64,000 bases of DNA from Cricetibacter osteomyelitidis (GCF_004340985.1 NZ_SLYB01000007.1:1-64000); one strand, 5' to 3'. Positions 1 through 9,874 are shown, numbered from the stretch's first letter. The notes: generated by a model from the letters alone, not told the origin. Numbers and translations are program-made.

Positions 1-7
1 ATTAAAG

Positions 8-39
8 AAACCGCAATTTGAAAGAGTTGCGGTTTTTTT
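8..39 (+). terminator. Rho-independent terminator of an upstream gene
   Basis: A 9-bp perfect stem (8-16 with 27-35) with a 10-base loop is followed by a T-run. It would end a plus-strand gene lying before the window. Confidence 0.75.
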
Positions 40-159
40 GTTTTTTAAGGTGTGTTGGTCGAGTAAAATTTTTGAAAATACACACCGCACTTTAAGGTTA
101 TTTTAAGTTTGTAGTGAAACAGCACTATATTGTTAGATTAGTTTTATCAAAAAATGGAT

Positions 160-179
160 CTGATTTTTTGTTAAATCAG
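160..179 (-). terminator. Possible weak terminator after miaA
   Basis: A 7-bp stem (160-166 with 173-179) is followed on the minus strand, a few bases later, by a run of six Ts. It lies 20 bases beyond the miaA stop codon. The stem is AT-rich, so the call is tentative. The rest of 41-198 holds one USS copy near 85 and nothing else I recognise. Confidence 0.35.
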
Positions 180-198
180 TTTATGCTTAAAAGGTTGG

Positions 199-1134
199 TT
201 ATATAGTTTTGAGTACTAGTTCTTTTGTCATTTCCGGCTGTAAGCTATCTAACCACTGAATCGGGCTTTTCCAGCCGCGTAGCCAAGTAATTTGTCGTTT
301 GGCGAGTTGGCGGGTGGCGGCGATTCCTTTGAAAATCATTTCATTAAAATCTACTTCGCCATTTAAATATTCCCACATTTGGCGATAACCCACACAACGA
401 ATGGATGGCAGATTAGGATTAAGATCACCGCGTTGATAAAGTTTTTCCACTTCTTGTTGAAAGCCCTGTTCGATCATTTTATGAAAACGTAAGGCAATGC
501 GTTCATGTAAAACGGCACGATCTTGTGGAGCGATGGCAAATTGCAGAATATTGTAAGGTAGTGGTTCGCCTTTTTGTTCTGTGAGTTTTGTCAATGTCTT
601 GCCGGAAATATAAAACACTTCCAAAGCACGGTTAATGCGTTGGGAATCGTTAGGATTGATGCGTTGAGCAGAAACGGGATCGATTTTTATAAGTATTTCG
701 TGCATTGCAGGCCAACCGATTAAGGCGGCTTTTTTCTCGATTTCTGACCGCACTTCCGCTTTTGCTTGCGGTAGAGGTGATAAGCCCTCCAGTAAGGCTT
801 TGTAATAGAGCATTGTGCCGCCCACTAAAAGCGGGATTTTACCTTGAGCGGTGATATCTGCCATTTCCCTCAGAGCATCATTGCGAAATTCCATGGCCGA
901 ATAACTTTCGGCGGGATCTTTAATATCAATCAATCGATGTGGGACAAGCGCTAGTTCTGCTTTGCTCGGTTTTGCTGTGCCGATATCCATTCCTTTGTAA
1001 ATTAGGGCAGAATCAACGCTGATGATTTCCACGGGCAAGTGTTGTCGTAACCAGATTGCTAAATCCGTTTTGCCGGAGGCTGTCGGCCCCATTAAGAAAA
1101 TTGCCGTTGGTTTGCTATTAGATTGAAATTGCAT
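199..1134 (-). CDS. miaA: tRNA dimethylallyltransferase
   Basis: MiaA transfers a dimethylallyl group to N6 of A37 in tRNAs that read codons starting with U, the first step of the ms2i6A modification. The 311-residue length is normal for the family. The P-loop GPTASGKT lies at residues 16-23, followed by the [18 protein letters not shown] segment and the LVGGTMLYY motif. The C-terminal [14 protein letters not shown] segment is the usual tRNA-contacting region. It is the last gene of a minus-strand group tsaE-amiB-mutL-miaA, starting 8 bp after the mutL stop, so it is probably cotranscribed with the others. Confidence 0.96.
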   Translation of the reverse strand: MQFQSNSKPTAIFLMGPTASGKTDLAIWLRQHLPVEIISVDSALIYKGMDIGTAKPSKAELALVPHRLIDIKDPAESYSAMEFRNDALREMADITAQGKIPLLVGGTMLYYKALLEGLSPLPQAKAEVRSEIEKKAALIGWPAMHEILIKIDPVSAQRINPNDSQRINRALEVFYISGKTLTKLTEQKGEPLPYNILQFAIAPQDRAVLHERIALRFHKMIEQGFQQEVEKLYQRGDLNPNLPSIRCVGYRQMWEYLNGEVDFNEMIFKGIAATRQLAKRQITWLRGWKSPIQWLDSLQPEMTKELVLKTI

Positions 1135-1142
1135 ATTACGTT

Positions 1143-3026
1143 CTATAAATAATCGGAAAGATCCACATTAATCAATAAATCTTGCAGCAATTGTTTATCT
1201 GCAAGAGTTTCCACTTCCGTCAATATATTTACCGCATCGGCTAAAATGGTGATTTCTGAAAATTCGATTTGTTCTAAAAGTGCGGTTAAAAATAGCGAGA
1301 ATTCTGTGATTTGCTGAGATAATACACTAATCACACATTTTTGCAGATTTTGTTGACGTAAGCACTGCGGTACGGCAGTGAGTGTAATGCGGTGCTGATT
1401 TAAATGTTCATCAAAACTAAAACCCAGTTGAGCAAACCAATCTTTTTGCTGTTGCCATTGGGCTTGTTGATGATCGTCTAACTTAAAGGTAACCGGAATT
1501 AGCAGGGCTTGCCGTTGAGCTTGCGGATTTTGCAGATTTAAACGGAATTTCAGGTGCTGCAACGCAGTCAATGGCAATAAATAAAGCTGTTGATTTTGCT
1601 GTAATAATAATGCTTTATTTTGTACAAGTGTAAGTACTTGTAACACATTATTGGCTGTTTGCAGATGCGTAGCAATCGTGGTTGAGACAGAAATCGGTTT
1701 TTCTTGCAGTGGTGTTTGCCGAGGTTGTGAACCAATCAATTCAGCGTAGGCTTTCTGTTCCGTTTTATTCACCCCTTCTGTGCTGAAATGCGGTGAATAA
1801 AAGTGCGGTGAATAAAAGTGCGGTGTATATTTGCCGAATTTTGGCGGATTATAACTTGATTTGCTTCTCTCTTGGAAAATATTTTTGCCCGCCGCACTGC
1901 GATTTGGTTCGATTTTGCTTGTTCCTTGAGTTTGGCCTTGCACTTGCCAAAGAGGAAGCGGTTCGCTGATTTGATTGTGCGGAATTCGCTCTGTGCCGGA
2001 TTGTTCCGTTAAAGGCAGGTCCAAAGCCGGTTCGCTATGCAACGCATTAGCAATACCTTGATAGATAAAATCGTGTACTAAGCGGGATTGTTGGAAGCGT
2101 ACTTCGTGTTTGGTGGGGTGCACATTCACATCCACATCATTGGGATTGAGATCCAAAAATAACACAAAAGCCGGAAACAGCTCGCTATTTAAATGTTCCG
2201 CATAAGCCTGACGAATAGCATGATTAATCACTTTATCCCGTACCATTCGACCGTTAATGTAGCTGTATGCCAAATCGTTTTGATTGCGGTTAAAGCTTGG
2301 CAGAGCCACCCAGCCGGATAAATGCAGATCATTGTGTTTCCAATCAATATGTAGGGCATTAGAAACAAAATCATCGCCGCAAATGGCCGCAATGCGTTTG
2401 AGTTTTTGTTGATCATTGACGGCTTGTTTATATTGACGAATAATTTTGCCGTTATGTGTCAAGGTAAAGGCAATGGTGAGTTTTGCCAAGGCAATACGGC
2501 GGATCACTTCATCAATATGACCAAATTCCGTTTTATCTGTGCGTAAAAATTTACGGCGAGCGGGAGTGTTAAAAAATAAATTGGCTACTTCGACGGTTGT
2601 TCCCACAGGGTGTGAGGCAGGTTTAACGGTAGTTTCCATATCCCGTCCTTCCGCATAAACCTGCCAGGCTTCATTTTGTTCCGCCGTGCGGGATGTGAGC
2701 GTTAAACGGGAAACGGAGCTGATACTGGCCAAGGCTTCACCGCGGAAACCTAAACTTAAAATTGCTTCTAAATCATCTAAACAGGTAATTTTGCTTGTGG
2801 CGTGGCGAGCTAAAGCCAGACTCAATTCTGCTTTAGGAATACCGATGCCGTTATCGCGGATACGGATCAGGCTTGTTCCGCCGTTTTCAATATCCACGTG
2901 GATCTGTGTTGCTCCCGCATCAAGGCTGTTTTCCACTAATTCTTTGACCACGGACGACGGGCGTTCTACTACTTCGCCGGCGGCGATTTGGTTGGCCAGT
3001 TGGGGTGGTAAAATTTGAATCGGCAT
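1143..3026 (-). CDS. mutL: DNA mismatch repair protein MutL
   Basis: MutL is the ATPase that links mismatch recognition by MutS to MutH strand incision and UvrD unwinding. The GHKL ATPase motifs are complete: [10 protein letters not shown] at 31-40, DNGIG at 58-62 and [10 protein letters not shown] at 93-102. A Gln-rich linker joins this to the C-terminal dimerisation domain. I see no DQHAxxER endonuclease motif, as expected for a methyl-directed gamma-proteobacterial MutL; a dam gene is present at 28050. The linker (about residues 400-414) carries three tandem Pro-His-Phe units encoded by tandem uptake-signal repeats. Its start lies 9 bp after the amiB stop. Confidence 0.97.
   Translation of the reverse strand: MPIQILPPQLANQIAAGEVVERPSSVVKELVENSLDAGATQIHVDIENGGTSLIRIRDNGIGIPKAELSLALARHATSKITCLDDLEAILSLGFRGEALASISSVSRLTLTSRTAEQNEAWQVYAEGRDMETTVKPASHPVGTTVEVANLFFNTPARRKFLRTDKTEFGHIDEVIRRIALAKLTIAFTLTHNGKIIRQYKQAVNDQQKLKRIAAICGDDFVSNALHIDWKHNDLHLSGWVALPSFNRNQNDLAYSYINGRMVRDKVINHAIRQAYAEHLNSELFPAFVLFLDLNPNDVDVNVHPTKHEVRFQQSRLVHDFIYQGIANALHSEPALDLPLTEQSGTERIPHNQISEPLPLWQVQGQTQGTSKIEPNRSAAGKNIFQERSKSSYNPPKFGKYTPHFYSPHFYSPHFSTEGVNKTEQKAYAELIGSQPRQTPLQEKPISVSTTIATHLQTANNVLQVLTLVQNKALLLQQNQQLYLLPLTALQHLKFRLNLQNPQAQRQALLIPVTFKLDDHQQAQWQQQKDWFAQLGFSFDEHLNQHRITLTAVPQCLRQQNLQKCVISVLSQQITEFSLFLTALLEQIEFSEITILADAVNILTEVETLADKQLLQDLLINVDLSDYL
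1785..1829. repeat. Three tandem 15-bp units, each carrying a USS core, inside mutL
   Basis: Three head-to-tail 15-bp units occupy 1785-1799, 1800-1814 and 1815-1829. Units two and three hold a perfect AAGTGCGGT; unit one has AAATGCGGT. Because 15 is a multiple of three the reading frame is kept, and on the coding strand each unit encodes a Pro-His-Phe block in the MutL linker. Confidence 0.9.
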
Positions 3027-3035
3027 GATTTGTTC

Positions 3036-4244
3036 CTATTCCTGTAATTTGATTTTTTGTCCTGCTTGAACTTTTCCGTCTTTTAATTTATTGATTTTAA
3101 TTAATTTATCCACCGGAATGCCATATTCACGAGATACCGCATATAAAGTCTGATCTTTTTTTATGGTGTGGTATTTGGGTACGGATTTGGATTTTTCCGT
3201 ATTTTTTACCGCACTTTTGCTGTCTTTTGTTACTTTACTGTTTTTGGTTTCGACAACTTTGGTTTTACCCGGGATTTTTATGGTTTGACCGATAAACAGA
3301 TTGCGGCTTTTGAGTTTGTTTAATGCCACAATATCATCGGATTTCACATGATATTTATTGGCTAAGCCCAACAGAGTTTCACCGCTTTTCACTTTATGGC
3401 GGACACCGGAATATTGCACTTTATTTTTAGTAGACGATGATTGAGTGTCATCAGAAATTGCTTTGATAGCCGCATCCGCTCCGCCTTGACGCTTGCGAAA
3501 TTCCACTAAACCGTCATAAATAGTGCGAGCGAGTTTGCGACGATAGGCGGCATTATTTAAACGTAACTCTTCATCTTTATTGGATAAAAAGCCGGTTTCC
3601 ACCAAAATGGACGGAATATCCGGCGAACGTAGCACACCAAGACTGGCGTGTTGCGGTTTACTGCGGCTTAATTGAGTTAAGCGACCAAAATGGCGTAAGA
3701 CGGTATTTCCTAATTCATAACCGGTACGTTGTGAATGAGCGAACTGCAAATCAAGCACCGTTTGATTAAGATATCTTTCATTATGACCGGCTAATACTTT
3801 ACCGGCACCGCCTAATAATTCTGATTGTTTCTCGTGATCTTCCAGCCATTGCCCCATTTCATCACTGGCACGACGATTAGATAACACCCACACGGATGCT
3901 CCGCGTAAATTCGGATTGAGAGATGAGTCCGCATGAATAGAAATTAAATAATTGGCCTTATTTTTACGGGCAATTTCGGAACGTTCCGGGACGGAAATAT
4001 AATAGTCGCCGCGACGGGTTAAAACTCCCTTAAAATTCGGATCTTTATCTAATAAGACTTTTAATTCACGAGCGATGGAAAGTGTCACATTTTTTTCGTA
4101 AATTCTTAAGTTTTTGCTGATTGCACCGGGATCTTTTCCGCCGTGACCGGGATCAATGGCAATCGTCCACACAGCCGCAGAAGCCGCAGTGGAAGATAAT
4201 GAGAGCGAAATAAATAAAGAAAATAATTTAATAAAACCTTTCAT
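3036..4244 (-). CDS. amiB: N-acetylmuramoyl-L-alanine amidase with two LysM domains
   Basis: This periplasmic amidase cleaves peptide from glycan to split septal peptidoglycan. It has an N-terminal signal peptide ending near ASA-AV. The Amidase_3 zinc motifs are present: [17 protein letters not shown] and LVETGFLSN. Two C-terminal LysM repeats follow ([14 protein letters not shown] and [14 protein letters not shown]), joined by a Lys/Ser-rich linker. I place the start at the ATG at 4244, which directly begins the signal peptide. A TTG at 4253 is in frame and has a better-spaced GGAAAG Shine-Dalgarno, so it is a real alternative. It follows tsaE almost without a gap. Confidence 0.93.
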   Translation of the reverse strand: MKGFIKLFSLFISLSLSSTAASAAVWTIAIDPGHGGKDPGAISKNLRIYEKNVTLSIARELKVLLDKDPNFKGVLTRRGDYYISVPERSEIARKNKANYLISIHADSSLNPNLRGASVWVLSNRRASDEMGQWLEDHEKQSELLGGAGKVLAGHNERYLNQTVLDLQFAHSQRTGYELGNTVLRHFGRLTQLSRSKPQHASLGVLRSPDIPSILVETGFLSNKDEELRLNNAAYRRKLARTIYDGLVEFRKRQGGADAAIKAISDDTQSSSTKNKVQYSGVRHKVKSGETLLGLANKYHVKSDDIVALNKLKSRNLFIGQTIKIPGKTKVVETKNSKVTKDSKSAVKNTEKSKSVPKYHTIKKDQTLYAVSREYGIPVDKLIKINKLKDGKVQAGQKIKLQE

Positions 4245-4249
4245 ATTGA

Positions 4250-4720
4250 TCAATTGAAACTTTCCAAAATATGTTGGCCAACAGGGGAGTTGGCAATTAA
4301 TTCAATATTGCGAGCAGTATCCGCATAGCTGATATTCACTAATAAATCAGCGGGTGGCAAAATGCCTTGCCCTTTTTCCGCCCATTCTAATAAGCAAATA
4401 CTGTCCGTAGAAAAATAATCCCGAATACCCATAAATTCTAGTTCTTCCGGATCACTTAAACGATATAAATCAAAATGATAAATATGCTTGCCCTGTAAAT
4501 GATATTCTTCCACTAAAGTATAAGTCGGGCTTTTCACATTGCCTTGGTGACCTAAACTTTGGATCATTCCGCGACTTAATGTGGTTTTCCCCGCACCTAA
4601 ATCACCGTTTAAAAATAAGGTGATACCGTGATTGCTTTTTGTGCCTGCTAATATGTGCATTAATTTGGCACCAAATTCAATCATGGCATTTTCATTGGGA
4701 ATATATTGGAAATAGCTCAT
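4250..4720 (-). CDS. tsaE: tRNA threonylcarbamoyladenosine biosynthesis ATPase TsaE
   Basis: TsaE is the ATPase partner of TsaB and TsaD in making t6A37 on tRNAs that read ANN codons. The 156-residue protein has the Walker A motif GDLGAGKTT, then [17 protein letters not shown] and CLLEWAEKG, which are family signatures. It is first in the minus-strand tsaE-amiB-mutL-miaA group, an arrangement common in gamma-proteobacteria. Confidence 0.96.
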   Translation of the reverse strand: MSYFQYIPNENAMIEFGAKLMHILAGTKSNHGITLFLNGDLGAGKTTLSRGMIQSLGHQGNVKSPTYTLVEEYHLQGKHIYHFDLYRLSDPEELEFMGIRDYFSTDSICLLEWAEKGQGILPPADLLVNISYADTARNIELIANSPVGQHILESFN

Positions 4721-4829
4721 CGTTTATCATATTTCATTTAATCAAAAATGGCTGAAATTGTACCGCACTTTTAGAGAGATTTGTAGGAGAAAATAGAAGT
4801 GTAAGAATTTTAAAAGTTTTTTTCATTTT

Positions 4830-4872
4830 TGCTAAGTCGGTCACAAAAAAATTTATGAATTTTTGTTAAAGT
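4830..4872 (+). promoter_or_regulatory. Candidate CRP-type site and extended -10 for dhaKLM
   Basis: TGCTA-N6-TCACA at 4830-4845 resembles a CRP site with a perfect right half and a poor left half. An extended -10 (TG-T-TAAAGT, 4864-4872) follows. If transcription starts about 7 bases after the -10, the site is centred near -41.5, the class II position. This is pattern matching only. Confidence 0.3.
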
Positions 4873-4902
4873 ATCGCTCGTTATTTTTTTAGGAGAAACG
4901 TA

Positions 4903-5976
4903 ATGAAAAAATTAATTAATTCAATAGAAAATGTATTAACGGAACAATTACAAGGGTTTGCTAAAGCTCATGTTGATTTATTGGAACTAAATAACGAACC
5001 GGTTTATGTTCGTCGTATTGATGCTCCTGTATCGGGCAAAGTTGCCGTAATTTCCGGTGGTGGCAGCGGGCATGAACCGATGCATGCGGGTTTTATTGGA
5101 AAAGGTATGTTAGACGGTGCTTGTCCCGGAGCTATTTTTACTTCACCGACACCGGATCAAATGTTTGAATGTGCCATGTCCGTTGATTCCGGAGAAGGCG
5201 TTTTATTGTTGATTAAAAATTATACCGGAGATGTATTGAATTTTGAAACTGCCGTTGAATTGTTAAATGATTCGGGCATAAAAGTTGCGACGGTTTTAGT
5301 TGATGATGATGTGGCGGTTAAAGACAGTTTATATACGGCCGGTCGTCGTGGTGTTGCGAATACGGTTTTGATTGAAAAAATATTAGGTGCGGCGGCAGAA
5401 AAAGGTTATCCCTTACAAAAACTTGCTGAGTTAGGACGTCAATTAAATAATAATGGACATTCTATCGGTATTGCATTAGGTGCTTGCACGGTTCCGGCAG
5501 CGGGTAAACCTTCTTTCATTTTAGCTGAAAATGAAATGGAATTTGGTGTGGGAATTCATGGTGAACCGGGAATTGAACGGAGAAAATTCGTATCGCTGGA
5601 TGAAACCGTTTCTCAGATGTTTGAAACTATTATTGAAAATGGACAATATCAACGCGTTGTCCGACAATGGAACGCAGATGGTACGGAATGGCAAGAAATC
5701 AATGAAAATAAACGTTCATTGCAAAGCGGTGATCGAGTGATTGCCTTGGTAAACAATTTAGGCAGTGTGCCATTATCAGAACTCTATGGTGTTTATAATA
5801 TATTAGAACGTTGTTGTGATAATTATGGCTTAAAAATCGAGCGTAGCTTGGTCGGTTCATATTGCACCTCTTTAGATATGCAAGGTATTTCCATTACATT
5901 ATTGAAAGTGGACGATGAAATGTTATCTTTGTGGGATGCCCCAGTACATACCGCAGGGCTACGTTGGGGATGCTAA
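4903..5976 (+). CDS. dhaK: PTS-dependent dihydroxyacetone kinase, substrate-binding subunit DhaK
   Basis: DhaK binds dihydroxyacetone covalently and receives phosphate from DhaL-ADP to make DHAP. The 357-residue length matches the E. coli protein. The substrate-loop motif GGGSGHEPMHAGF includes His57, and His219 in GIHGEPG corresponds to the E. coli histidine that forms the hemiaminal bond. A good Shine-Dalgarno (AGGAG) precedes the ATG. It is first in a three-gene dhaKLM operon with a 1-bp gap to dhaL. I see no dhaR activator or glycerol dehydrogenase gene beside it. Confidence 0.96.
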   Translation: MKKLINSIENVLTEQLQGFAKAHVDLLELNNEPVYVRRIDAPVSGKVAVISGGGSGHEPMHAGFIGKGMLDGACPGAIFTSPTPDQMFECAMSVDSGEGVLLLIKNYTGDVLNFETAVELLNDSGIKVATVLVDDDVAVKDSLYTAGRRGVANTVLIEKILGAAAEKGYPLQKLAELGRQLNNNGHSIGIALGACTVPAAGKPSFILAENEMEFGVGIHGEPGIERRKFVSLDETVSQMFETIIENGQYQRVVRQWNADGTEWQEINENKRSLQSGDRVIALVNNLGSVPLSELYGVYNILERCCDNYGLKIERSLVGSYCTSLDMQGISITLLKVDDEMLSLWDAPVHTAGLRWGC

Positions 5977-5977
5977 T

Positions 5978-6607
5978 ATGAATTTAACAAAACAACAGAT
6001 CATTCAATGGTTAACTCGATGTGATCAATTATTTGATGAACATAAAGATTATTTAACTCAATTAGATACGGAAATTGGTGATGGTGATCATGGCGCTAAT
6101 ATGCATCGCGGTTTTACTAAAGTAATGGAAAAATTGCTTACGGTGACGGATAAAGATATCGGGACAATTTTTAAAACTGTAGGAATGACTTTGCTTTCTA
6201 GCGTCGGTGGTGCCAGCGGTCCTTTATTTGGTACTTTTTTTATTAAAGGTGCACAGATTGCGGTAAATAAACAAGAATTAACGCTTGATGAGCTGACTCA
6301 AATATTAGCCGTAGGTGTCGAAGGTATTGTGGCACGCGGTCGAGCAGAAATCGGTGATAAAACAATGTGTGATGTGTGGCTTCCGGTTGTAGAAGTTATG
6401 CGATCATCACAGGATGATTTACTCAATACATTGCAAAGTGCGGTCAAAAAATCAGAAGAATGTTTGGTTGCCACGATTTCAATGAAAGCCAAAAAAGGGC
6501 GTGCCAGCTATTTAAATGAACGCAGTATAGGTCATCAAGATCCGGGAGCAACATCAGTAGTTTATATGTTACAGGCACTGACAGAGACAGTGGTGAATAA
6601 GGAATGA
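5978..6607 (+). CDS. dhaL: Dihydroxyacetone kinase, ADP-binding subunit DhaL
   Basis: DhaL holds a tightly bound ADP that is phosphorylated by DhaM and passes phosphate to the substrate on DhaK. The DGDHGANMHRGF segment near the N-terminus carries the Mg-ligand aspartates, and GGASGPLFGTFF forms part of the nucleotide site. I chose the ATG at 5978, one base after the dhaK stop, giving 209 residues, close to the usual 210. A longer in-frame extension into dhaK is possible but would not match the family. Confidence 0.95.
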   Translation: MNLTKQQIIQWLTRCDQLFDEHKDYLTQLDTEIGDGDHGANMHRGFTKVMEKLLTVTDKDIGTIFKTVGMTLLSSVGGASGPLFGTFFIKGAQIAVNKQELTLDELTQILAVGVEGIVARGRAEIGDKTMCDVWLPVVEVMRSSQDDLLNTLQSAVKKSEECLVATISMKAKKGRASYLNERSIGHQDPGATSVVYMLQALTETVVNKE

Positions 6608-6610
6608 TTT

Positions 6611-7012
6611 ATGATTAATTTTGTTATTGTTTCTCACAGTGCCAAATTGGCAGAAGGCGTTGTAGAATTAGCTTTTCAAATGAAAGGCGATTGTAAAATT
6701 GTGGCGGCCGGCGGTATCGACGATGAAATTAACCCTATTGGCACCGATGCGACAAAAATTATGCAAGCAATCGAAGACGTTTTTGATGATGATGGAGTTA
6801 TTGTAATGGTTGATTTAGGGAGTGCGATTTTAAGTGCTGAAACAGCCATTGAATTACTTGATCCTTCAATAGCATCTAAAGTAAGACTTTGTTTAGCCCC
6901 ATTGGTTGAGGGAACGATTGGTGCTGTCGTTGCCGCAGCATCCGGAGATAATATCGATGAGGTCTTACAGGAAGCCTCATTAGCTTATGAAGCCAAATTA
7001 CAAATGCACTAA
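6611..7012 (+). CDS. dhaM: Single-domain DhaM phosphotransferase subunit (EIIA-Man type)
   Basis: DhaM takes phosphate from the PTS and rephosphorylates ADP bound to DhaL. Only the EIIA-mannose-like domain is present (133 residues), with the phosphoryl-accepting His9 in VIVSHS and the VMVDLGSAILSAE segment. E. coli DhaM is a longer fusion carrying HPr- and enzyme I-like domains; here phosphate must come from the general HPr. It starts 3 bp after dhaL, and a terminator follows directly. Confidence 0.93.
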   Translation: MINFVIVSHSAKLAEGVVELAFQMKGDCKIVAAGGIDDEINPIGTDATKIMQAIEDVFDDDGVIVMVDLGSAILSAETAIELLDPSIASKVRLCLAPLVEGTIGAVVAAASGDNIDEVLQEASLAYEAKLQMH

Positions 7013-7024
7013 TCTATAAACAAA

Positions 7025-7052
7025 GAACGGTTATTATGGCAAATAACCGTTC
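7025..7052 (+). terminator. Terminator between dhaM and ompW
   Basis: An 11-bp perfect stem (7025-7035 with 7042-7052) lies between two convergent genes and is followed by a short T-rich tract. It may serve both strands. Confidence 0.75.
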
Positions 7053-7077
7053 TTTTCAATCTTTCTAACAAGAAAAT

Positions 7078-7731
7078 TTAGAAGCTATATGCTAAACCGG
7101 CAAAGAAAATCACAGGATCCAGCTTAATTTTCACTTCATGATTTCCCTTTAAAGCATCAAAGCTGGCATTAGTACGAATATGTGTGTACCACATTGCGGT
7201 ATTAAGATAAAGATTATCTGTTAATTTAATATCAATACCGGCATTTACTACAGGACCAAATGAATGTTTTTTCACTTTCAAATTAGTGATAGCCGGATTG
7301 GTTGATTCTGGATCAAAGAAACGAGTGTAATTTAAACCGGCACCAATATAAGGACGAGAGCCCGCATCTTTATCTAAGAAATAATATTGTAGGTAAAGAC
7401 TTGGTGGTAAATGTTTTACTTTTGCCACATCGCCTAAATTAGAATTTGCTTGTAATGCGGGAACATTTGCACTGATTTTGTGAGAAAATGGTGTAGCCGC
7501 TAATAATTCTAAACCGATATTATCGGTAAACATATAAGTACCGGTTAAACCAAATTGAGCATTATTGTTCACATCTAACTTAACTTCGGTCGCTGTTTTT
7601 GTGGATGAAGTTGAGTTTGCCATTACTAAAATGCCACCGCCACGCACAATCACATCACCCGCTTGATGAGCACTTGCCATACCTGCAGTTAATGCGGCTG
7701 CCATACCTAATACTAATGCTGTTTTTTTCAT
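7078..7731 (-). CDS. ompW: OmpW family outer membrane protein
   Basis: OmpW is a small eight-stranded beta-barrel with a hydrophobic channel. The 217-residue precursor has a clear signal peptide (MKKTALVLGMAAALTAGMASA, cut before HQAG), the GDVIVRGG start of the first strand, FTDNIGLELLAATPF, and a C-terminal Phe typical of outer membrane barrels. It stands alone, divergent from yciC. A perfect FNR-type palindrome lies in the shared upstream region; E. coli ompW is known to respond to oxygen. Confidence 0.93.
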   Translation of the reverse strand: MKKTALVLGMAAALTAGMASAHQAGDVIVRGGGILVMANSTSSTKTATEVKLDVNNNAQFGLTGTYMFTDNIGLELLAATPFSHKISANVPALQANSNLGDVAKVKHLPPSLYLQYYFLDKDAGSRPYIGAGLNYTRFFDPESTNPAITNLKVKKHSFGPVVNAGIDIKLTDNLYLNTAMWYTHIRTNASFDALKGNHEVKIKLDPVIFFAGLAYSF

Positions 7732-7918
7732 AATAAATCCTCAGGGTTATTATCCAAATTTTTGCTTTTATTAACCATATTTTGTTTATGGTTATTCGTT
7801 GCGTAATATACCCATTTTTTAGTAGAAAAAATGTGACGAATGTCAAATTTTTGAAAAAATGTTGAAAAATAATTTTTGATTGATGTTAATTTGCTCTTTT
7901 ATCTTATTATTTTTAATT

Positions 7919-7932
7919 TTGATCTATATCAA
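7919..7932. promoter_or_regulatory. Perfect FNR box between ompW and yciC
   Basis: TTGAT-CTAT-ATCAA matches the FNR consensus TTGAT-N4-ATCAA at every fixed position. It lies 187 bp from the ompW start and 77 bp from the yciC start. A degenerate second copy (TTGAT-TGAT-GTTAA) lies at 7876-7889. I cannot place it at a standard distance from a clear promoter for either gene. Confidence 0.6.
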
Positions 7933-7965
7933 ATATCACCTTTTTTATGATTTGGTGAAAAATAT

Positions 7966-7974
7966 TGTTATAAT
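7966..7974 (+). promoter_or_regulatory. Extended -10 promoter element for the yciC operon
   Basis: TG-T-TATAAT is a consensus -10 hexamer with the extended TGn motif, 36 bp before the yciC ATG. No good -35 is visible at the right spacing, which extended -10 promoters tolerate. Confidence 0.55.
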
Positions 7975-8009
7975 GACCGCACTTTTTTATCTGATGAATG
8001 GATTTTTGA

Positions 8010-8816
8010 ATGAACATTAATTTCACCCAAATTTTTCAAGACAGCTGGAACTTCATTAGAAATCAACGCCGATTTACCTTATCTTTTATGTTGATTTTTG
8101 TTGCCGTGTTGATCATATTCCAGCTCATCTTAGGCTATATGCAACCGATCATATTTAAAGAAGTTAGCGAACAATTCGCGGTTATGACACAAAATATTCC
8201 TGCCGAAGCTAAAGCTCAGTTGGAAGCAATAAATGGTAATGACTCGACACAATCAGTCTTGCTGTCTTTAGCCATGATAACTCATCCTAGAATGTTGGCG
8301 ATTTTGATTTCCAGCCAAGTGATAAATAGTTTTGTTATCACTTGCGGAATTATTGCGGTTCATCAAATTAGCCGGCTGCAACCGTTTTCGTTGTCAATGG
8401 CTTTTGCCAGAGGATTACAATGTTTTTTGGGCGTATTGGCTATTAATATTATTGTTTTAATGCCTATTGGCTTGGGGGCGGCTTTCGCGGTTGGCGGAAA
8501 TGCATTAGGTTCCTTATTAATGCTTGTCGGAATCTATATTTTTATTCGTTTATGCTTGGCTTATTTCGTATATTTAATTGAAAATAAAAGCATATTTGAA
8601 GCTATTCGTTTTACATGGCAAAAAACGCAAAAAGGATTCGGTTCGTTATTTATTTTCTTTTTATTAGCTTATGTGGTGCTGACAATGCTACACAGCCAAC
8701 TCAGTGTGTTGGACGACAATATTGTATTATTGTTTATCGGAATGGTTTTGAGCGCGTTTTTACATTTATTCTCTATTATTTTTAGTTATCGTTTTTATAC
8801 ATTGTTTATGAAATAA
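8010..8816 (+). CDS. yciC: YciC family inner membrane protein (UPF0259)
   Basis: This 268-residue hydrophobic protein has about six predicted membrane segments, for example LSFMLIFVAVLIIFQLILG near residue 30 and a C-terminal VLLFIGMVLSAFLHLFSII. Its position directly before yciB, yciA and yciI matches the YciC family. The function is unknown; the family is conserved in enterics and Pasteurellaceae. It is first in the operon, 9 bp before yciB. Confidence 0.85.
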   Translation: MNINFTQIFQDSWNFIRNQRRFTLSFMLIFVAVLIIFQLILGYMQPIIFKEVSEQFAVMTQNIPAEAKAQLEAINGNDSTQSVLLSLAMITHPRMLAILISSQVINSFVITCGIIAVHQISRLQPFSLSMAFARGLQCFLGVLAINIIVLMPIGLGAAFAVGGNALGSLLMLVGIYIFIRLCLAYFVYLIENKSIFEAIRFTWQKTQKGFGSLFIFFLLAYVVLTMLHSQLSVLDDNIVLLFIGMVLSAFLHLFSIIFSYRFYTLFMK

Positions 8817-8825
8817 GGCCATAAT

Positions 8826-9377
8826 ATGAAACAATTACTTGAATTTATTCCATTAATTCTGTTTTTTGTCGTTTATAAAATGTTTGACATACAAGAAGCC
8901 GCATTGACACTTGTTATTGCAACCGTTTTGCAAATGGCAGTGCTTAAAGTGTTATACAAAAAAATCGAAAAACATCAATTGATCATGGGTATTGCTGTGG
9001 TGTTTTTCGGTTTGTTGACCGCATATTTTGATGATATCAAATATTTGCAATGGAAAGTTACAATCGTTTATACCATTTTTATACTGGCGTTATTGATCAG
9101 TCAATACGGCTTTAAGAAACCTTTAATCAAGCAATTATTAGGTAAAGACATTAGTTTGCCGGAAAACGTATGGAATAACTTGAATTTAGGTTGGACAGGA
9201 TTTTTTGTTTTATGCTTACTCTTAAACCTTTACATCAGCCAATATTTTTCTAAAGATATTTGGGTGAATTTCAAAAGTTTTGGTATTATAGGCATGACTT
9301 TGGTGGCAACCGTGATAACCGGTTTTTATATCTATCGCTACTTGCCACAAGACGAACAAAATCAACAAGGTAAGTAA
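8826..9377 (+). CDS. yciB: Inner membrane-spanning protein YciB (IspZ/septation protein A)
   Basis: YciB (also called IspZ) is an inner membrane protein needed for normal cell envelope synthesis and septation. The 183-residue protein has about five membrane helices and the family signatures [12 protein letters not shown] at the start, plus [10 protein letters not shown] and WVNFKSFG in the C-terminal half. It is tightly packed between yciC and yciA. Confidence 0.94.
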   Translation: MKQLLEFIPLILFFVVYKMFDIQEAALTLVIATVLQMAVLKVLYKKIEKHQLIMGIAVVFFGLLTAYFDDIKYLQWKVTIVYTIFILALLISQYGFKKPLIKQLLGKDISLPENVWNNLNLGWTGFFVLCLLLNLYISQYFSKDIWVNFKSFGIIGMTLVATVITGFYIYRYLPQDEQNQQGK

Positions 9378-9379
9378 TT

Positions 9380-9874
9380 ATGACTATAGATTTCATTGAA
9401 ACGAAAGAGGGGGCAAACCCGGGAAGACAGTCACAAGGCACCTTATTGTTACGAACTTTGGCTATGCCGTCAGATACCAATGCTAACGGTGATATTTTCG
9501 GCGGTTGGATTATGTCGCAAATGGATATGGGGGGAGCTATTCTTGCTAAAGAAATTGCTCATGGCAGAGTCGTAACGGTATCCGTAGATAAAATGACGTT
9601 TATCCGCCCGGTTGCGGTGGGAGATGTGGTCTGTTGTTATGGTCGCTGTACTTATGTGGGTAAAAGTTCTCTAAAAGTTAAAGTGGAAGTTTGGGTCAAA
9701 CGAGTTTCCCGCGAACCAATTAACGAACGCTATTGCGTTACCGAAGCCGTATTTACATTTGTTGCCGTGGATGACGCCGGTCGTTCCCGCCCGATTCCAA
9801 GAGAAAATAATAATGAATTACAAAAAGTGTTAGATGCGTTAGAAAAACAATCAAATAAGGAACTCGAATTATGA
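9380..9874 (+). CDS. yciA: Acyl-CoA thioesterase YciA
   Basis: YciA is a hotdog-fold acyl-CoA thioesterase with broad substrate range; the H. influenzae homologue has been studied structurally. The 164-residue protein contains [19 protein letters not shown], in which the conserved Asn and Asp of the thioesterase site lie, followed by the GGAILAKE helix. It starts 2 bp after yciB and its stop overlaps the yciI start by ATGA, which suggests translational coupling. Confidence 0.95.
   Translation: MTIDFIETKEGANPGRQSQGTLLLRTLAMPSDTNANGDIFGGWIMSQMDMGGAILAKEIAHGRVVTVSVDKMTFIRPVAVGDVVCCYGRCTYVGKSSLKVKVEVWVKRVSREPINERYCVTEAVFTFVAVDDAGRSRPIPRENNNELQKVLDALEKQSNKELEL

Noticed and set aside
2686-3018. 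110-residue plus-strand frame opposite mutL
   Set aside because: It is the antisense shadow of the conserved MutL ATPase domain, with no ribosome site and no recognisable motif.
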